Assembly (NCBI RefSeq): GCF_014337215.1
Contig: NZ_CP060635.1
Location: forward strand, 3,419,501 to 3,483,500
Length of the DNA stretch: 64,000 bases
Direction of reading: 5' to 3'
Source of the DNA: Wansuia hejianensis
GTDB taxonomy: Bacteria; Bacillota; Clostridia; Lachnospirales; Lachnospiraceae
The position numbers and the translations under genes were made by a program. The stretch's first letter is position 1; the number at the start of each line of letters is the position of its first letter. Below are positions 36,097 through 44,934 of this stretch, one piece after another. The notes beneath the pieces were generated by a model. The model did not search any database. It saw only the letters and a program-made list of their open reading frames with translations, and was not told the origin of the DNA.

Positions 36097-36124
36097 AAAA
36101 AAACCGCCCTCTGGTAAAGGCGGC
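36097..36124 (-). terminator. Intrinsic terminator inside the transfer gene cluster
   Basis: On the minus strand CCGCC-TTTACCAGAGG-GCGG is followed by seven T residues (complement of 36097-36103). It lies between the small hypothetical gene and Maff2, so it separates coupling-protein transcripts from the channel genes unless read through. The gene-free interval 36024-36299 shows nothing else clear. Confidence 0.7.
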
Positions 36125-36299
36125 TGTCCCCGCGCTGCGTAAGTTCTGCGGCGCGGCGGTATTCAGTTGTAGGGGGTGCGGCTCCTGCCGCTGTGTACTG
36201 CGCCGGAAAGTGGGGGCGCGTATCATGTAGCCGGTATGGATAGATGTGATTGCTTCAATCGCTCCTTTCTGTGTCCCGCTGTGCTGCCGGACGTTTTTT

Positions 36300-36602
36300 T
36301 CAGACTTGCGGGAAGTGAATAGCTTGCGTAGCAAGGTGTTCGCTTCCCGCAAGTTCACAAAGGGGTAGCTGCCGCAAGGCAGCGTAGGGGAAGTGTAGCT
36401 TCCCCTGTCCCCCGGCGGTCTGCCATGCTGTCACTGTTGCGGGATAAGCCCCCCGGCGCGTGACATACTCCGTTGCAAAACGGCGGTGTTCCGCTTCCTT
36501 TTCCCGCCAATACTCCCATAATGCAGCGTCGGCGGCTTCCGCAACATTCATTAAAAACCGTTCAAGCTGCTTTTGTTTTTCCTCTGCGCTACGTTTCCTC
36601 AT
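36300..36602 (-). CDS. Small hypothetical ICE protein
   Basis: 100 residues from ATG 36602, with CAGGAGG about ten bases upstream, inside the end of the coupling-protein gene. The first 60 residues are charged and helical (RSAEEKQKQLERFLMNVAEA, WEYWREKEAEHRRFATEYV). The last 35 residues are encoded by a cluster of perfect hairpins, so the natural end may have been changed by insertion of repeats. No family recognised. Confidence 0.55.
   Translation of the reverse strand: MRKRSAEEKQKQLERFLMNVAEAADAALWEYWREKEAEHRRFATEYVTRRGAYPATVTAWQTAGGQGKLHFPYAALRQLPLCELAGSEHLATQAIHFPQV
36304..36405. repeat. Three consecutive hairpins
   Basis: ACTTGCGGGAAG/CTTCCCGCAAGT (36304-36315 and 36343-36354, with an inner CTTGC/GCAAG stem), GCTGCC-GCAA-GGCAGC (36368-36383), and a GGGGAAG/CTTCCCC stem (about 36388-36404). 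They overlap the 3' part of the small gene. This resembles a mobile palindromic repeat or a structured RNA. Confidence 0.55.
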
Positions 36603-38397
36603 GGTCTGCGTCCTCCTGTAAGTCTGCCGCGTCAATCTCGTAATAGTCAAAAACCTCGTCGGGCTTGACAATGGCGGGGCGGCGTTTAAGGTGCTTTTCC
36701 ATGTCAAAGGCGTTCTTCGGGTCTGCGTCGGACAGGTACTTGTATTTCGGGTGCTTCGTTATGTCGAATTTGTCCGAAAAGAACGGGCGCACCCCGCGTA
36801 GCTGCAAGATACATTTCCCTCCGTCCATGACTGCGATTTCATCTTCCGTCATAAGCTGCTTTCCCAATTTCTGATAGTTCAGCCCATGCGAAAGCTCCCG
36901 CCCCCTTGTTTCGGACGTGTTGAAGCTGTCTATCGTTTCCTTGCCTAAAATCTCCGATATTTCTTTGAGCGTCGTTTTTTCCTTGCCACCCAAGAAAAGC
37001 GTGGTGTCGCAGTTGCCGACTATGGTATCGGCGTTGTCCTTGTAGATTGCCTTTAGCTGTGACTGGCTCTGCAAGATGATTGACGCGGATATTTCCCGGC
37101 TCCGTATCGTTGCAATGAGCTTTTCAAACTTCGGTATCTGCCCGATATTCGCAAATTCATCAAGTAAGCACCTTACATGGACGGGAAGCCGCCCGCCGTA
37201 TTCATCATCTGCTTTGTCGCACAAGAGGTTGAATAGCTGTGTGTAGAGAATACTCACGACAAAGTTAAAGGTGTCGTCGGTGTCGCTGATAATCACGAAA
37301 AGGGCGGTCTTTCTGTCGCCTATGGTGTCAAGCTCCATTTCGTCGGTTTCCATAAGCTCCCGCAGCTCCTTAATGTCGAATGGGGCTAACCTCGCGCCGC
37401 ATGAGATAAGTATGCTTTTTGCGGTCTTGCCCGCCGCAAGTTTGTATTTTTTGTACTGCTTGACTGCAAAATGTTCCGGGTCTTTTTCTTCCAGACGTTC
37501 AAACATGAGGTCAACCGGGTTCTGGAAGTCCTCGTCGTCCTCGCGGGCTTCCGACGCATTTATCATTTCAAGCAGCGTCGTGAAGTTCTTCTCGTCCTCC
37601 GGGGCTTCATACCAGATATAGCCGATTAGTGCGGTATAGTAGAGCTTTTCCGCTTTCACCCAGAAATCCTCGCCGGATTTTTCCCCGTCGCCTTTGGTGT
37701 TGGCGATAATGGTATTGACTAACTTCAAAATGTCCTTTTCGCTCCGCAGATAGGCAAAGGGGTTGTATTTCATGGATTTTTTGAAGTTAATCGTATTTAG
37801 CACTTTGATACGGTATTTGTACCGCTGCAACATTTTTCCGGTTTCCAAAATCAGTGTTCCTTTCGGGTCAGTGACGATATACGACGTTGGAAAATCCTTT
37901 GACGTACATTGCATGAGCGACGGTTTCACAAAGAACCGGGTCTTGCCGCTGCCGGAACCGCCGATTACAAGGATATTTTTGTTTCTTGCGTATTTCGGCT
38001 GCTTCGGGCGGCTGTTCATGGTGAGCCGTTCCGTCTGCGTTAAGGGGATATTATTCTCAAATACCGGGTCTGTGTATGGCTTTATATCGTCAGCCCCGCC
38101 CCAACGCGCCGAACCGTATTCTGTCCCGCGGCGGTATTTCTTCGCGTTCTTGCCTTTGGTGTAGATAATCAGCCGAACAATGACCGCCCCCGCAATGCCT
38201 AAAGCTAAGTCTGCCGGGTGGAAGCTCGGCGCGATACTGGAAAAGGCGGCGGTAAAACCGTCCCCAAGATGTAGCAGCTTTGCGCTTGCGTCCGCGCCGG
38301 GGGAGAGCCGGACAGCCGCGCCCGCTTTATCAAAGAGCCAGACAAAGAGCAGATACGGGAGATTTAAGATAAGCAGCTTCTTGATTTCCGGCTTCAT
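36589..38397 (-). CDS. VirD4/TcpA-type coupling ATPase of ICE (PcfC-like)
   Basis: 602 residues. Two N-terminal membrane segments (LILNLPYLLFVWLFD; LALGIAGAVIVRLIIYT), Walker A LVIGGSGSGKTRFFVKPS, Walker B CLLDEFANIGQIPKFEKLI and the sensor segment SIILQSQSQLKAIY. A complete VirD4/TraG family protein. Its ATG overlaps the pcfB stop by four bases, the usual PcfB-PcfC pairing. It differs from the coupling protein at 9024 and belongs to a separate transfer system. Confidence 0.92.
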   Translation of the reverse strand: MKPEIKKLLILNLPYLLFVWLFDKAGAAVRLSPGADASAKLLHLGDGFTAAFSSIAPSFHPADLALGIAGAVIVRLIIYTKGKNAKKYRRGTEYGSARWGGADDIKPYTDPVFENNIPLTQTERLTMNSRPKQPKYARNKNILVIGGSGSGKTRFFVKPSLMQCTSKDFPTSYIVTDPKGTLILETGKMLQRYKYRIKVLNTINFKKSMKYNPFAYLRSEKDILKLVNTIIANTKGDGEKSGEDFWVKAEKLYYTALIGYIWYEAPEDEKNFTTLLEMINASEAREDDEDFQNPVDLMFERLEEKDPEHFAVKQYKKYKLAAGKTAKSILISCGARLAPFDIKELRELMETDEMELDTIGDRKTALFVIISDTDDTFNFVVSILYTQLFNLLCDKADDEYGGRLPVHVRCLLDEFANIGQIPKFEKLIATIRSREISASIILQSQSQLKAIYKDNADTIVGNCDTTLFLGGKEKTTLKEISEILGKETIDSFNTSETRGRELSHGLNYQKLGKQLMTEDEIAVMDGGKCILQLRGVRPFFSDKFDITKHPKYKYLSDADPKNAFDMEKHLKRRPAIVKPDEVFDYYEIDAADLQEDADHEET

Positions 38398-38870
38398 AGC
38401 GATACCTCCCTGTCCTTGTTCTTGACCTTTGCCCGTTCCGCGTTTCTGCCCTGTGCAGCTTCTTTGAGGGTAGAGAGCAGCTTTCGGATTGAGGGCTTTT
38501 TCTCCTGTGTCAGCTTTTTTGCGGAAAATTCCTTAAAGGCTGCGGTCAGCACGTCCGCGTCCCGCCCCTTGAAGAAAACCAGATAGCGGGGCGGGCTTTC
38601 CGTCGCGTCCTTTTTCAGCGCAAAGTCGATACCGTACTTTTTCGCCGTACTCTCAAAGGCTTTGATATTGCCCTCGGTAATCTCAATGTTGGAAACGCCC
38701 GCGTTCTGCTTCATAAGCTGCTTTAAGCTCTGCTTGCCCTGTGGCGGTTTGGAAAGCTGCTTTTTTCCCTTTGACAGTATGGCTTTCATTGCCTTTTGGA
38801 GCGTCTGGGCGGTCAGCTTCCCGGTCTTGATGTAAAGGGCTATGGTCTTTTCGTTTACTTCGTCCTGCAA
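38394..38870 (-). CDS. pcfB: PcfB-family protein (DUF3801)
   Basis: 158 residues, mostly helical, with LKQLMKQNAGVSNIEITEGN, YGIDFALKKDATESPPRYLV and FKGRDADVLTAAFKEFSAK, which are PcfB features. PcfB binds the coupling protein and helps dock substrate at the transfer channel. Directly upstream of the coupling-protein gene, as in other Gram-positive systems. Its basic C-terminal tail (KVKNKDREVSL) overlaps the next start. Confidence 0.85.
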   Translation of the reverse strand: MQDEVNEKTIALYIKTGKLTAQTLQKAMKAILSKGKKQLSKPPQGKQSLKQLMKQNAGVSNIEITEGNIKAFESTAKKYGIDFALKKDATESPPRYLVFFKGRDADVLTAAFKEFSAKKLTQEKKPSIRKLLSTLKEAAQGRNAERAKVKNKDREVSL

Positions 38871-38911
38871 TTTGTCGCGTCCTCCTTTCGCGTTTCTTTA
38901 TGGGGCGGCGG

Positions 38912-39133
38912 TCAGATACGCACCCGCAGCCCGTTCAAGTCCTCGGCTCTGATACCCACAAGATACCAGTTGTCGCCGTACTCAATCCGGGTCGGCTTCC
39001 ACTTGCCCCGCACGAATACGTCAAAACATTCTCCACAATGCAGCCCGCCATAGTAGCTGTTTAAGTCAAAGCGAATGTCGTAACGGTCGGTGCGCTCGTC
39101 AAATACCAATGCTCCTGTCATTTTCTGTGCCAT
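38912..39133 (-). CDS. DUF5348-family small ICE protein
   Basis: 73 residues from ATG 39133, behind AAAGGAGG; the longer frame from 39181 overlaps the initiator gene and has no ribosome site. Beta-rich: GALVFDERTDRYDIRFDLNS, HCGECFDVFVRGKW, DNWYLVGIRAEDLNGLRVRI. This matches the small DUF5348 proteins next to PcfB in Tn1549-like ICEs. Function unknown. Confidence 0.75.
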   Translation of the reverse strand: MAQKMTGALVFDERTDRYDIRFDLNSYYGGLHCGECFDVFVRGKWKPTRIEYGDNWYLVGIRAEDLNGLRVRI

Positions 39134-39156
39134 AATAAAATCCTCCTTTTGTTGTT

Positions 39157-40140
39157 TTACAGGCTTTCGCCCGGTTTGCATGAATAATAGTCCGGGTCGC
39201 CGTACTGCGGCTTCTTCGGTGACAGTGCGCCGCTTGCCATGTCATGGGCGACAAGGGAAGTGTAATAATTGCCGATAGTGGACGGGGCGTTGAAAAGGGC
39301 TGCTTTCAGATATTGCTTGATGTTGCGGATTTTCGTTGTGTTCTCCCGCATACAGTCAAGCACAAAGCGGATATGCTCGCCGTCCAGTTTCATAAACTTT
39401 GACTTCACAAGCTCTGCCGGGTAGTCGTCCCCCGCAATCCGTACCCGCTTTCTGGCGGTGCATACGGTTTCAAGCATGAGGTCTACAATCTCGTCAAGCC
39501 TGTCACTGTCAAACTTCATGTCCTGTTTGAGAATGTGGTAGTCGATATTGTCCTTGATGATTTCCCGGTATATATCAACTGCGCTCTGTGCTGCCGCTTC
39601 CGTTCCTTTCCGTTCCGGCGGCGTAGCCGCTTCTCTGCAAGGAGAGGGGTTAGGGGAAAGGATAGGAATGGAATGGGTACTTTGTTCATCAGTAATTATT
39701 TTTTCTTTTTTTGGTAAGTCAGTTCTTTGTATATCTTTATTTAATTGCGTTGGATTTTCCAACGTAGGTTTTTCCAATGTAGGTTTTTCCTGTGTTGGAT
39801 TATCCAATGTTGGATTTTCCAATGTAGGTAAATCCGGCGTAGGCGGCTGCGGCTGCTCGAATATCACATAGTCCGCGCCCCGCAAGCGTCCTTTCTCGTC
39901 GCGCTCCCTTGAACGGACGATATACCCGGCGCGTTCAAGCTCCTTAATGGCTTCGCGGATAGCGTCTATCTTCTCCCGGTTGATAAGGGATAAGCCTTTC
40001 AAGGTGTAGTCCCAATCTTCGGGGAGTGACAGCATTTGCGACAACAGCCCCTTTGCCTTTAGGGAAAGCTCCTTGTTGCGTAGGTGGTGGTTGCTCATTA
40101 CGGTGTAGCCCTTGTTCCGTTCCACTCTGAAAACTGCCAT
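39157..40140 (-). CDS. ICE replication initiator-like protein (DUF6017-type)
   Basis: 327 residues from ATG 40140. Residues about 1-95 form a winged helix of the replisome-organiser type (LSLKAKGLLSQMLSLPEDWD, EAIKELERAGYIVRSRERDE). The middle is a run of five-residue Pro-Thr repeats (PTLEN, PTLDN, PTQEK, PTLEK) encoded by the 15-bp DNA repeats described separately. The C-terminal part (about 190-300) is the helical DUF6017-like domain (IIKDNIDYHILKQDMKFD, IVDLMLETVCT). Same plan as the initiator at 6092, but little sequence in common. Probably binds the ICE origin. Confidence 0.68.
   Translation of the reverse strand: MAVFRVERNKGYTVMSNHHLRNKELSLKAKGLLSQMLSLPEDWDYTLKGLSLINREKIDAIREAIKELERAGYIVRSRERDEKGRLRGADYVIFEQPQPPTPDLPTLENPTLDNPTQEKPTLEKPTLENPTQLNKDIQRTDLPKKEKIITDEQSTHSIPILSPNPSPCREAATPPERKGTEAAAQSAVDIYREIIKDNIDYHILKQDMKFDSDRLDEIVDLMLETVCTARKRVRIAGDDYPAELVKSKFMKLDGEHIRFVLDCMRENTTKIRNIKQYLKAALFNAPSTIGNYYTSLVAHDMASGALSPKKPQYGDPDYYSCKPGESL
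39686..39830 (-). other. Candidate ICE origin: 15-bp iteron array plus A/T-rich tract
   Basis: About six tandem 15-bp units (39749-39830), minus-strand consensus CCWACRTTGGAWAAW, each holding a CCAAYRTTGG-like dyad. Right after them in the direction of the gene, 39686-39748 is A/T-rich. The repeat length is a multiple of three and keeps the frame. The layout (iterons, then A/T-rich tract, between two domains of the initiator) matches that at 6495-6772. Confidence 0.5.
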
Positions 40141-40164
40141 AGTTCATAACTCCTTTGCTTTGGA

Positions 40165-40282
40165 TTTGTTACGCAGTAGAAGCGCGGTTTCGGGGGATAA
40201 GGTATAAATCCCTTTCCGCACCAGATACGCGCCCGGAAAACCGCTTGTAGCAAGGCTTTTTCTGCCCCTACTGCGTAACAAA
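40165..40282. repeat. Long-spaced inverted repeat upstream of ICE initiator gene
   Basis: Perfect 15-bp arms TTTGTTACGCAGTAG (40165-40179) and its complement (40268-40282), with further partly paired GCGGTTT/AAACCGC inside. It covers the upstream region of the initiator gene. It may be an operator or a cruciform site near the ICE end. No T-tract, so not a terminator. Confidence 0.55.
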
Positions 40283-40440
40283 GGGCATGAAAAAAGCGGC
40301 GTTCCTGTTCTCCCATGTAGAGAGTAAGAAACGCCGCTTCTGCGTCGTATTCAGTTTTTAGTACAATACCCTGCTTGTCCGTCGCTCGAAAAACCTTGAT
40401 TTTCCAGTGTTTTCAAAAGTATCGTTATCTAACGTCAGCT

Positions 40441-42159
40441 TTCCAAAGACCAAGTTTCCAGAACATGATTAAGGACATTGAAAGCGGTCTGATAAACTGC
40501 GTTATCACGAAAGATTTATCTCGTCTGGGGAGGAACTATCTTGATTGCGGACTGTATCTGGAAGTGTTTTTCCCAGAGCATAATGTGAGGTATATAGCGG
40601 TCAATGACGGCGTGGACACGCTCAATAAATCCGCTATGGACATCACGCCTTTCCGCAACATCCTAAACGAAATGTATTCCGCCGATGTGTCGGTCAAGAT
40701 AAAATCGGCGTACCGAGCGAGGTTTCAGCAGGGGAAATTCATGGGGACGACAGCACCATACGGTTACGTCAAAGACCCCGCCGACCACAACCATCTGCTG
40801 ATAGATGACAAAGTTGCCCATGTGGTAAGGGAAATATTTGACCTTGCGTTAGCGGGCAACGGAATCGCCAAAATCCGCAAGCACATCAACAAACAGCATA
40901 TCTTACGCCCCGCCGCTTATGCGGCGGAGCAGGGGGCAACAGGCTATGAGAGGTATTTTGAGGAGAATGAGGAGAACCGTTATATTTGGAGCGAGAACAG
41001 CGTAAGGGGCATTTTAAGAAGCCCGATATATGCGGGAAACCTTGCAGGCTACAAGCGGATTGCCGCCAACATGAAAAGCAAGAAACGCCCCTCTAAGCTG
41101 CCCGAAGAATGGGAAGTGATACCAGACACCCATGAGGGGATAGTCACGCAGGAGGAATTTGATACCGTACAGCAGCTTATTACAAGCCGCAGATTACCAG
41201 AAAACAAGGGCGGCTTTGAGAACATCTTTGCAGGCGTTATTAAGTGTGCGGACTGCGGCTATGCGATGCGGGCTATGAGTGCCAACAGGAGGAAACGCCC
41301 CGACATCATCGACTGCGTACAATATTCCTGCAATAATTATGGCAGATACGGTAATATCATGTGTACCGCACACAGCATTGAAGCGAGGGACTTGTTCAAC
41401 GCTGTCCTCACCGACATCAACCGATTTGCGGATATGGCAGTCAATGATGAAAAGGCAGTGAGGGCGATTGAAAAGCGGCTCACGGAAACAGACCAGAGCA
41501 AGGCAAAGGCACTGGAAAAGGAGCAAAGAAAACTGAACAAACGCCTTGCAGAACTGGACAGGCTGTTTTCCTCACTCTATGAAGATAAGGTGATGGAGCG
41601 TATTACCGAGCGGAATTTTGAGATGATGTCGGGAAAATACCAGAAAGAACAGCTTGAAATTGAAGCAAGGCTGAAAGAGGTAACGGAAACGCTCAGCGAC
41701 AGCTATGAGAAGACGCAGGGTGTCCGTGATTTCCTCTCCCTAATCCGCAACTATCAAGGCATTAAGGAACTGGACGCAACCATCATAAACGCACTTATAG
41801 ACAAGATACTTGTTTCGGAACGTGAGAAACTTACAGACGGAATGGTGCGGCAGGAAATCAAGATTTATTATAAATTCATCGGCTTTGTCGGTGAATTACA
41901 TATCACACCGACAAAGCGGTGGACTGCGTTAAAGCCTAAGAATTGTACGGTGTGCGGTGTTGAATATGTTCCCCGCTCTGGCATATCGAAGTATTGTCCT
42001 GCTTGTGCCAAGAAGATACAGAGGGAGAAATCAAACGAGAGCAAACGCAGGAGCAGGGAGCGAAACAGACAGGCATGTATTGAACTGTCCGCAAAAAATG
42101 ACCGACTGAGCCGGGCCGCATTTACAGATATCACTGAGTGGTTTAAAAATTATTTATAA
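40441..42159 (+). pseudogene. Large serine recombinase (TndX/TnpX-like), N-terminus lost
   Basis: The homologous part begins at about 40441 (FQRPSFQNMIKDIESG) and runs to the stop. Present: the KDLSRLGRNYLD block, the Recombinase domain (PYGYVKDPADHNHLLIDD, RGILRSPIYAGNLAGYKR), the zinc-ribbon (CADCGYAM...CNNYGR), a coiled coil (SKAKALEKEQRKLNKRLAEL) and a C-terminal DUF4368-type end. The first 60 or so residues of the family, with the catalytic serine (YxRxS motif), are absent; upstream DNA encodes unrelated residues. So it should be inactive. It once would have moved the adjacent ICE. Confidence 0.82.
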
Positions 42160-42170
42160 GGAGGAAAGGT

Positions 42171-43340
42171 ATGAAAAAGAGAGTTGTAGGAGTGTTATTG
42201 TCAGTAGCAATGGTGTCAGCACTGATGGCGGGCTGCGGGGATTCAAAAGAAACGGCCGCCGGATCTGCGGGTAGTTCTGCCTCGTCTAAGAGTACGGCTT
42301 CAGCTTCCTCATCCGGCGCGGGGAACAGTGGGAATGAGAGCACGGATTCTAAGAGCGCGGGTTCAGAGAGCACAGATTCAAAAAGTACGTCCGCTGGTTC
42401 GGAGGCCGCTTCATCTGACACGGCCACTTATTCAGATCTGGAGCTTACGGACGAAGAAAAAGCGTCCGCTAAAGGACTGACGATCGGAGTGACATACTGC
42501 ACCAGCAGCGCCCCTGCGGTTAAGGTTTTTGCCCAGGGGATTCAGGAAGAGGCGAAAGAGCTGGGAATTGAACTGATTGAGCTGGACGGTAATTTTGATG
42601 CGGCCACCCAGGCGGATCAGATGAATACATTTATTTCTCAGAAGGTGGATGGAATCGTGCTGAACCCCAGCGACGGTACGTCTTTGGTCTCCTCCTGCAA
42701 AAACGCTGATGAGGCAGGAATCCCTGTGGTGACAGGGGCCATGAATGTGGATGAATCCGGCTATGAATACATCAGGACCTTTGTAGGACCGGATGACAAG
42801 GATGTGGGAAGAATCGCCGGACAGACGATGATGGAAGCATTGGGCGACAAAGGCGGAAAAGTTGCAATCATCGAAGGAACCGCAGGAAGCTCCGCCCAGG
42901 TGAACAGAACAGAAGGCTTTGAGGAAGCGGTAGCCGGAAGTGCTGTAGAGGTGGTAGCCAAGAACGCGGCGGATTACGATGAAGCCACGGCGATGGGTAT
43001 TGCGGAAGACCTGCTCACCAAATATTCTGATCTGGCGGGAATTTTCTGCCATGACGACACAATGGCCTCCGGCGTTGCCCAGGCGATGAAGGAACTGGGT
43101 TATACCGGCAGCGATCTTGTGGTAGTTGGTTACGGCGGAAGCGCCAAAGGCGCAGAACTTGTACAGGAGGGTTATCTGGTAGCGACAGCCGTACAGCCTC
43201 TGGTGGATGAGGGCCGCGGCTGCATCAAGGCGCTGGTGAAAGCGATTAATGGTGAAGAGCTGAGCGCCTGGTATAAGGATGAAATCACACCTCTCAGCAA
43301 AGATAATGTAGAATCATATGATAAATCCCTGCTGTGGTAA
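42171..43340 (+). CDS. Sugar ABC transporter substrate-binding lipoprotein (ribose type)
   Basis: 389 residues, ATG 42171 behind AAGGAGG, only 11 bases after the recombinase stop. Lipoprotein signal peptide with lipobox LMAGC at about residues 18-22, then a Ser/Ala/Gly-rich tether (about 25-85), then a periplasmic-binding fold of the RbsB/Peripla_BP_4 type (GLTIGVTYCTSSAPAVKVFA, QKVDGIVLNPSD, GIPVVTGAMNVDESG, GIFCHDDTMASGVAQAMKEL, DLVVVGYGGS). It catches a sugar or related polyol outside the membrane. First gene of a four-gene operon; no promoter of its own was seen. Confidence 0.9.
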   Translation: MKKRVVGVLLSVAMVSALMAGCGDSKETAAGSAGSSASSKSTASASSSGAGNSGNESTDSKSAGSESTDSKSTSAGSEAASSDTATYSDLELTDEEKASAKGLTIGVTYCTSSAPAVKVFAQGIQEEAKELGIELIELDGNFDAATQADQMNTFISQKVDGIVLNPSDGTSLVSSCKNADEAGIPVVTGAMNVDESGYEYIRTFVGPDDKDVGRIAGQTMMEALGDKGGKVAIIEGTAGSSAQVNRTEGFEEAVAGSAVEVVAKNAADYDEATAMGIAEDLLTKYSDLAGIFCHDDTMASGVAQAMKELGYTGSDLVVVGYGGSAKGAELVQEGYLVATAVQPLVDEGRGCIKALVKAINGEELSAWYKDEITPLSKDNVESYDKSLLW

Positions 43341-43433
43341 GCAGCCGGGAAGTCATCAGTGCCAGAGTGCCAGCCATAAGGGAACGGTCTTACAGCCGTT
43401 CCCATTTCAAACATACACAGGAGAAATTCATAT

Positions 43434-44933
43434 ATGTCAGAAGAGTATATTTTGGAGTTGGAGCATATCAATAAAGCGTTTCCGGGGGTCAAGGCATTGG
43501 ATGACGTATCTCTGTCCATCCGCAGGGGAGAAGTCCGAGGCCTTGTGGGGGAAAATGGCGCGGGAAAATCTACGCTGATGAAGATTCTGACCGGAGTCTA
43601 TCCCAAGGATTCAGGCACCATAAAAATTGACGGGAAAGAGGTCAGGATCAACACGCCGCTGGATGCGCAGAAGCTGGGACTAAGCATCATTTTCCAGGAA
43701 TTTAACCTGGTAAACTCTTTAAGCATCGCGGAAAATATCTTTGTCGGACGGCTGCCCCAAAAAGGTGTAAAGGGAATTGACTGGAAGGCGGTATACCGCC
43801 AGGCAGGCGAATGGCTTGCAAAAGTGGGGCTTTCTGAAGATGTGACGAAAAAAGTAGGTTCATTGAGTGTGGCAGGCAAACAGATGGTTGAGATTGCAAA
43901 GGCTCTGTCGTTCCATTCTAAGATTATTATCATGGATGAACCGTCCGCCACGCTGACGACGAATGAGCTGCAGCATCTGTTTGAGATCATAGACGTTTTA
44001 AAAAGAGAGAATATCACTGTCATATACATATCGCACCGCCTGGATGAGATATTCCGGCTGTGTGATACCGTGACGGTTATCCGTGACGGCGCGGTTATAG
44101 ATACAAACCGGATTGAAGAGCTGGACAGGAAATCCATCATCTCTAAAATGGTGGGCCGGTCCATGGATCAGGAATATCCGAAACGCCGGGGAGTTCCTGG
44201 CGCAGAGACGGTATTGCGGGCAGAAAACCTGACACGCGAGCCAAAATTCAGGAATATTTCATTTGAACTGAAGAAGGGAGAAATTCTCGGCATTGCCGGG
44301 TTGGTCGGCGCGGGAAGAACGGAAATCGTGAGATGCATCTTCGGCGCAGACCGGCTGGACAGCGGCGCCCTCTATGTCAGGGTGAAGCCGGTAGAAATAA
44401 AGTCGCCCAGGCAGGCGATCGCCCTGGGTATCGCCCTGGTTACCGAGGACAGAAAGACCCAGGGGCTTGTGCTGGAAGCGAGCATTGCGGGAAATACAAC
44501 GCTTGCTAACCTGAAGGCCGTCACAGACCGGGGATTTATCAACCGTAAGAAGGAAAATGAGGTCGCCAGGGATTACATCCGGCAATTGAAGACAAAAGCG
44601 CCCGGCGAAGGGACTTCCTGCATGACTTTAAGCGGAGGGAACCAGCAGAAGGTAGTGCTGGCCAAATGGCTGTATACACAGGCGGATATTTTGATATTAG
44701 ACGAACCTACGCGCGGGATCGATGTGGGAGCGAAATACGAGATCTATCAATTAATTCATAAATTTGTGGGTGAAGGAAAATCTGTGATAATGATTTCTTC
44801 GGAAATGCCTGAAGTGTTGAATATGAGTGACCGTGTGATCGTCATTCACGAGGGAAATCAGAAAGGCGAGCTGACGAAGGAGGAAATGACTGCGGAAAAT
44901 GTTATGAAATTAGCAATTCTGACGGAGGAATGA
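43434..44933 (+). CDS. Sugar ABC transporter ATP-binding protein (RbsA/MglA type)
   Basis: 499 residues: two fused ABC domains. The first has Walker A GENGAGKSTLMK, signature LSVAGKQMVEIAKA and Walker B IIIMDEPSATLT; the second has the degenerate P-loop GLVGAGRTEIVR, signature LSGGNQQKVVLAKW and ILILDEPTRGIDVGAK. This is the CUT2-class ATPase for ribose, galactose or xylose importers. Start ATG 43434. It follows the binding protein by 93 bases and precedes the permeases by one base. Confidence 0.93.
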   Translation: MSEEYILELEHINKAFPGVKALDDVSLSIRRGEVRGLVGENGAGKSTLMKILTGVYPKDSGTIKIDGKEVRINTPLDAQKLGLSIIFQEFNLVNSLSIAENIFVGRLPQKGVKGIDWKAVYRQAGEWLAKVGLSEDVTKKVGSLSVAGKQMVEIAKALSFHSKIIIMDEPSATLTTNELQHLFEIIDVLKRENITVIYISHRLDEIFRLCDTVTVIRDGAVIDTNRIEELDRKSIISKMVGRSMDQEYPKRRGVPGAETVLRAENLTREPKFRNISFELKKGEILGIAGLVGAGRTEIVRCIFGADRLDSGALYVRVKPVEIKSPRQAIALGIALVTEDRKTQGLVLEASIAGNTTLANLKAVTDRGFINRKKENEVARDYIRQLKTKAPGEGTSCMTLSGGNQQKVVLAKWLYTQADILILDEPTRGIDVGAKYEIYQLIHKFVGEGKSVIMISSEMPEVLNMSDRVIVIHEGNQKGELTKEEMTAENVMKLAILTEE

Positions 44934-44934
44934 C

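Larger units (their letters stand above)
18468..42159 (-). mobile_element. Tn1549-like ICE remnant, IS-damaged
   Basis: A GC-rich block whose gene set and order (replication initiator, DUF5348, PcfB, VirD4, Maff2, VirB6, PrgI, VirB4, methylase, CHAP hydrolase, DUF4315, DUF4366, topoisomerase III, antirestriction protein) match Tn1549-like ICEs of Clostridia. The right end abuts a serine recombinase on the + strand that lacks its N-terminus. The left end is cut by IS copy 1, and no relaxase or intact recombinase is present. The boundary at 42159 is an estimate. Confidence 0.8.

Noticed and set aside
39749..39830. CRISPR array
   Set aside because: The repeats are 15-bp tandem units with no spacers and lie in frame inside a gene; no cas genes in the window.
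40098..40316. 72-residue minus-strand frame upstream of the ICE initiator
   Set aside because: It overlaps the initiator start and the inverted repeat and has no convincing ribosome site. Parts read like protein, so a relic is possible, but I cannot support a gene.
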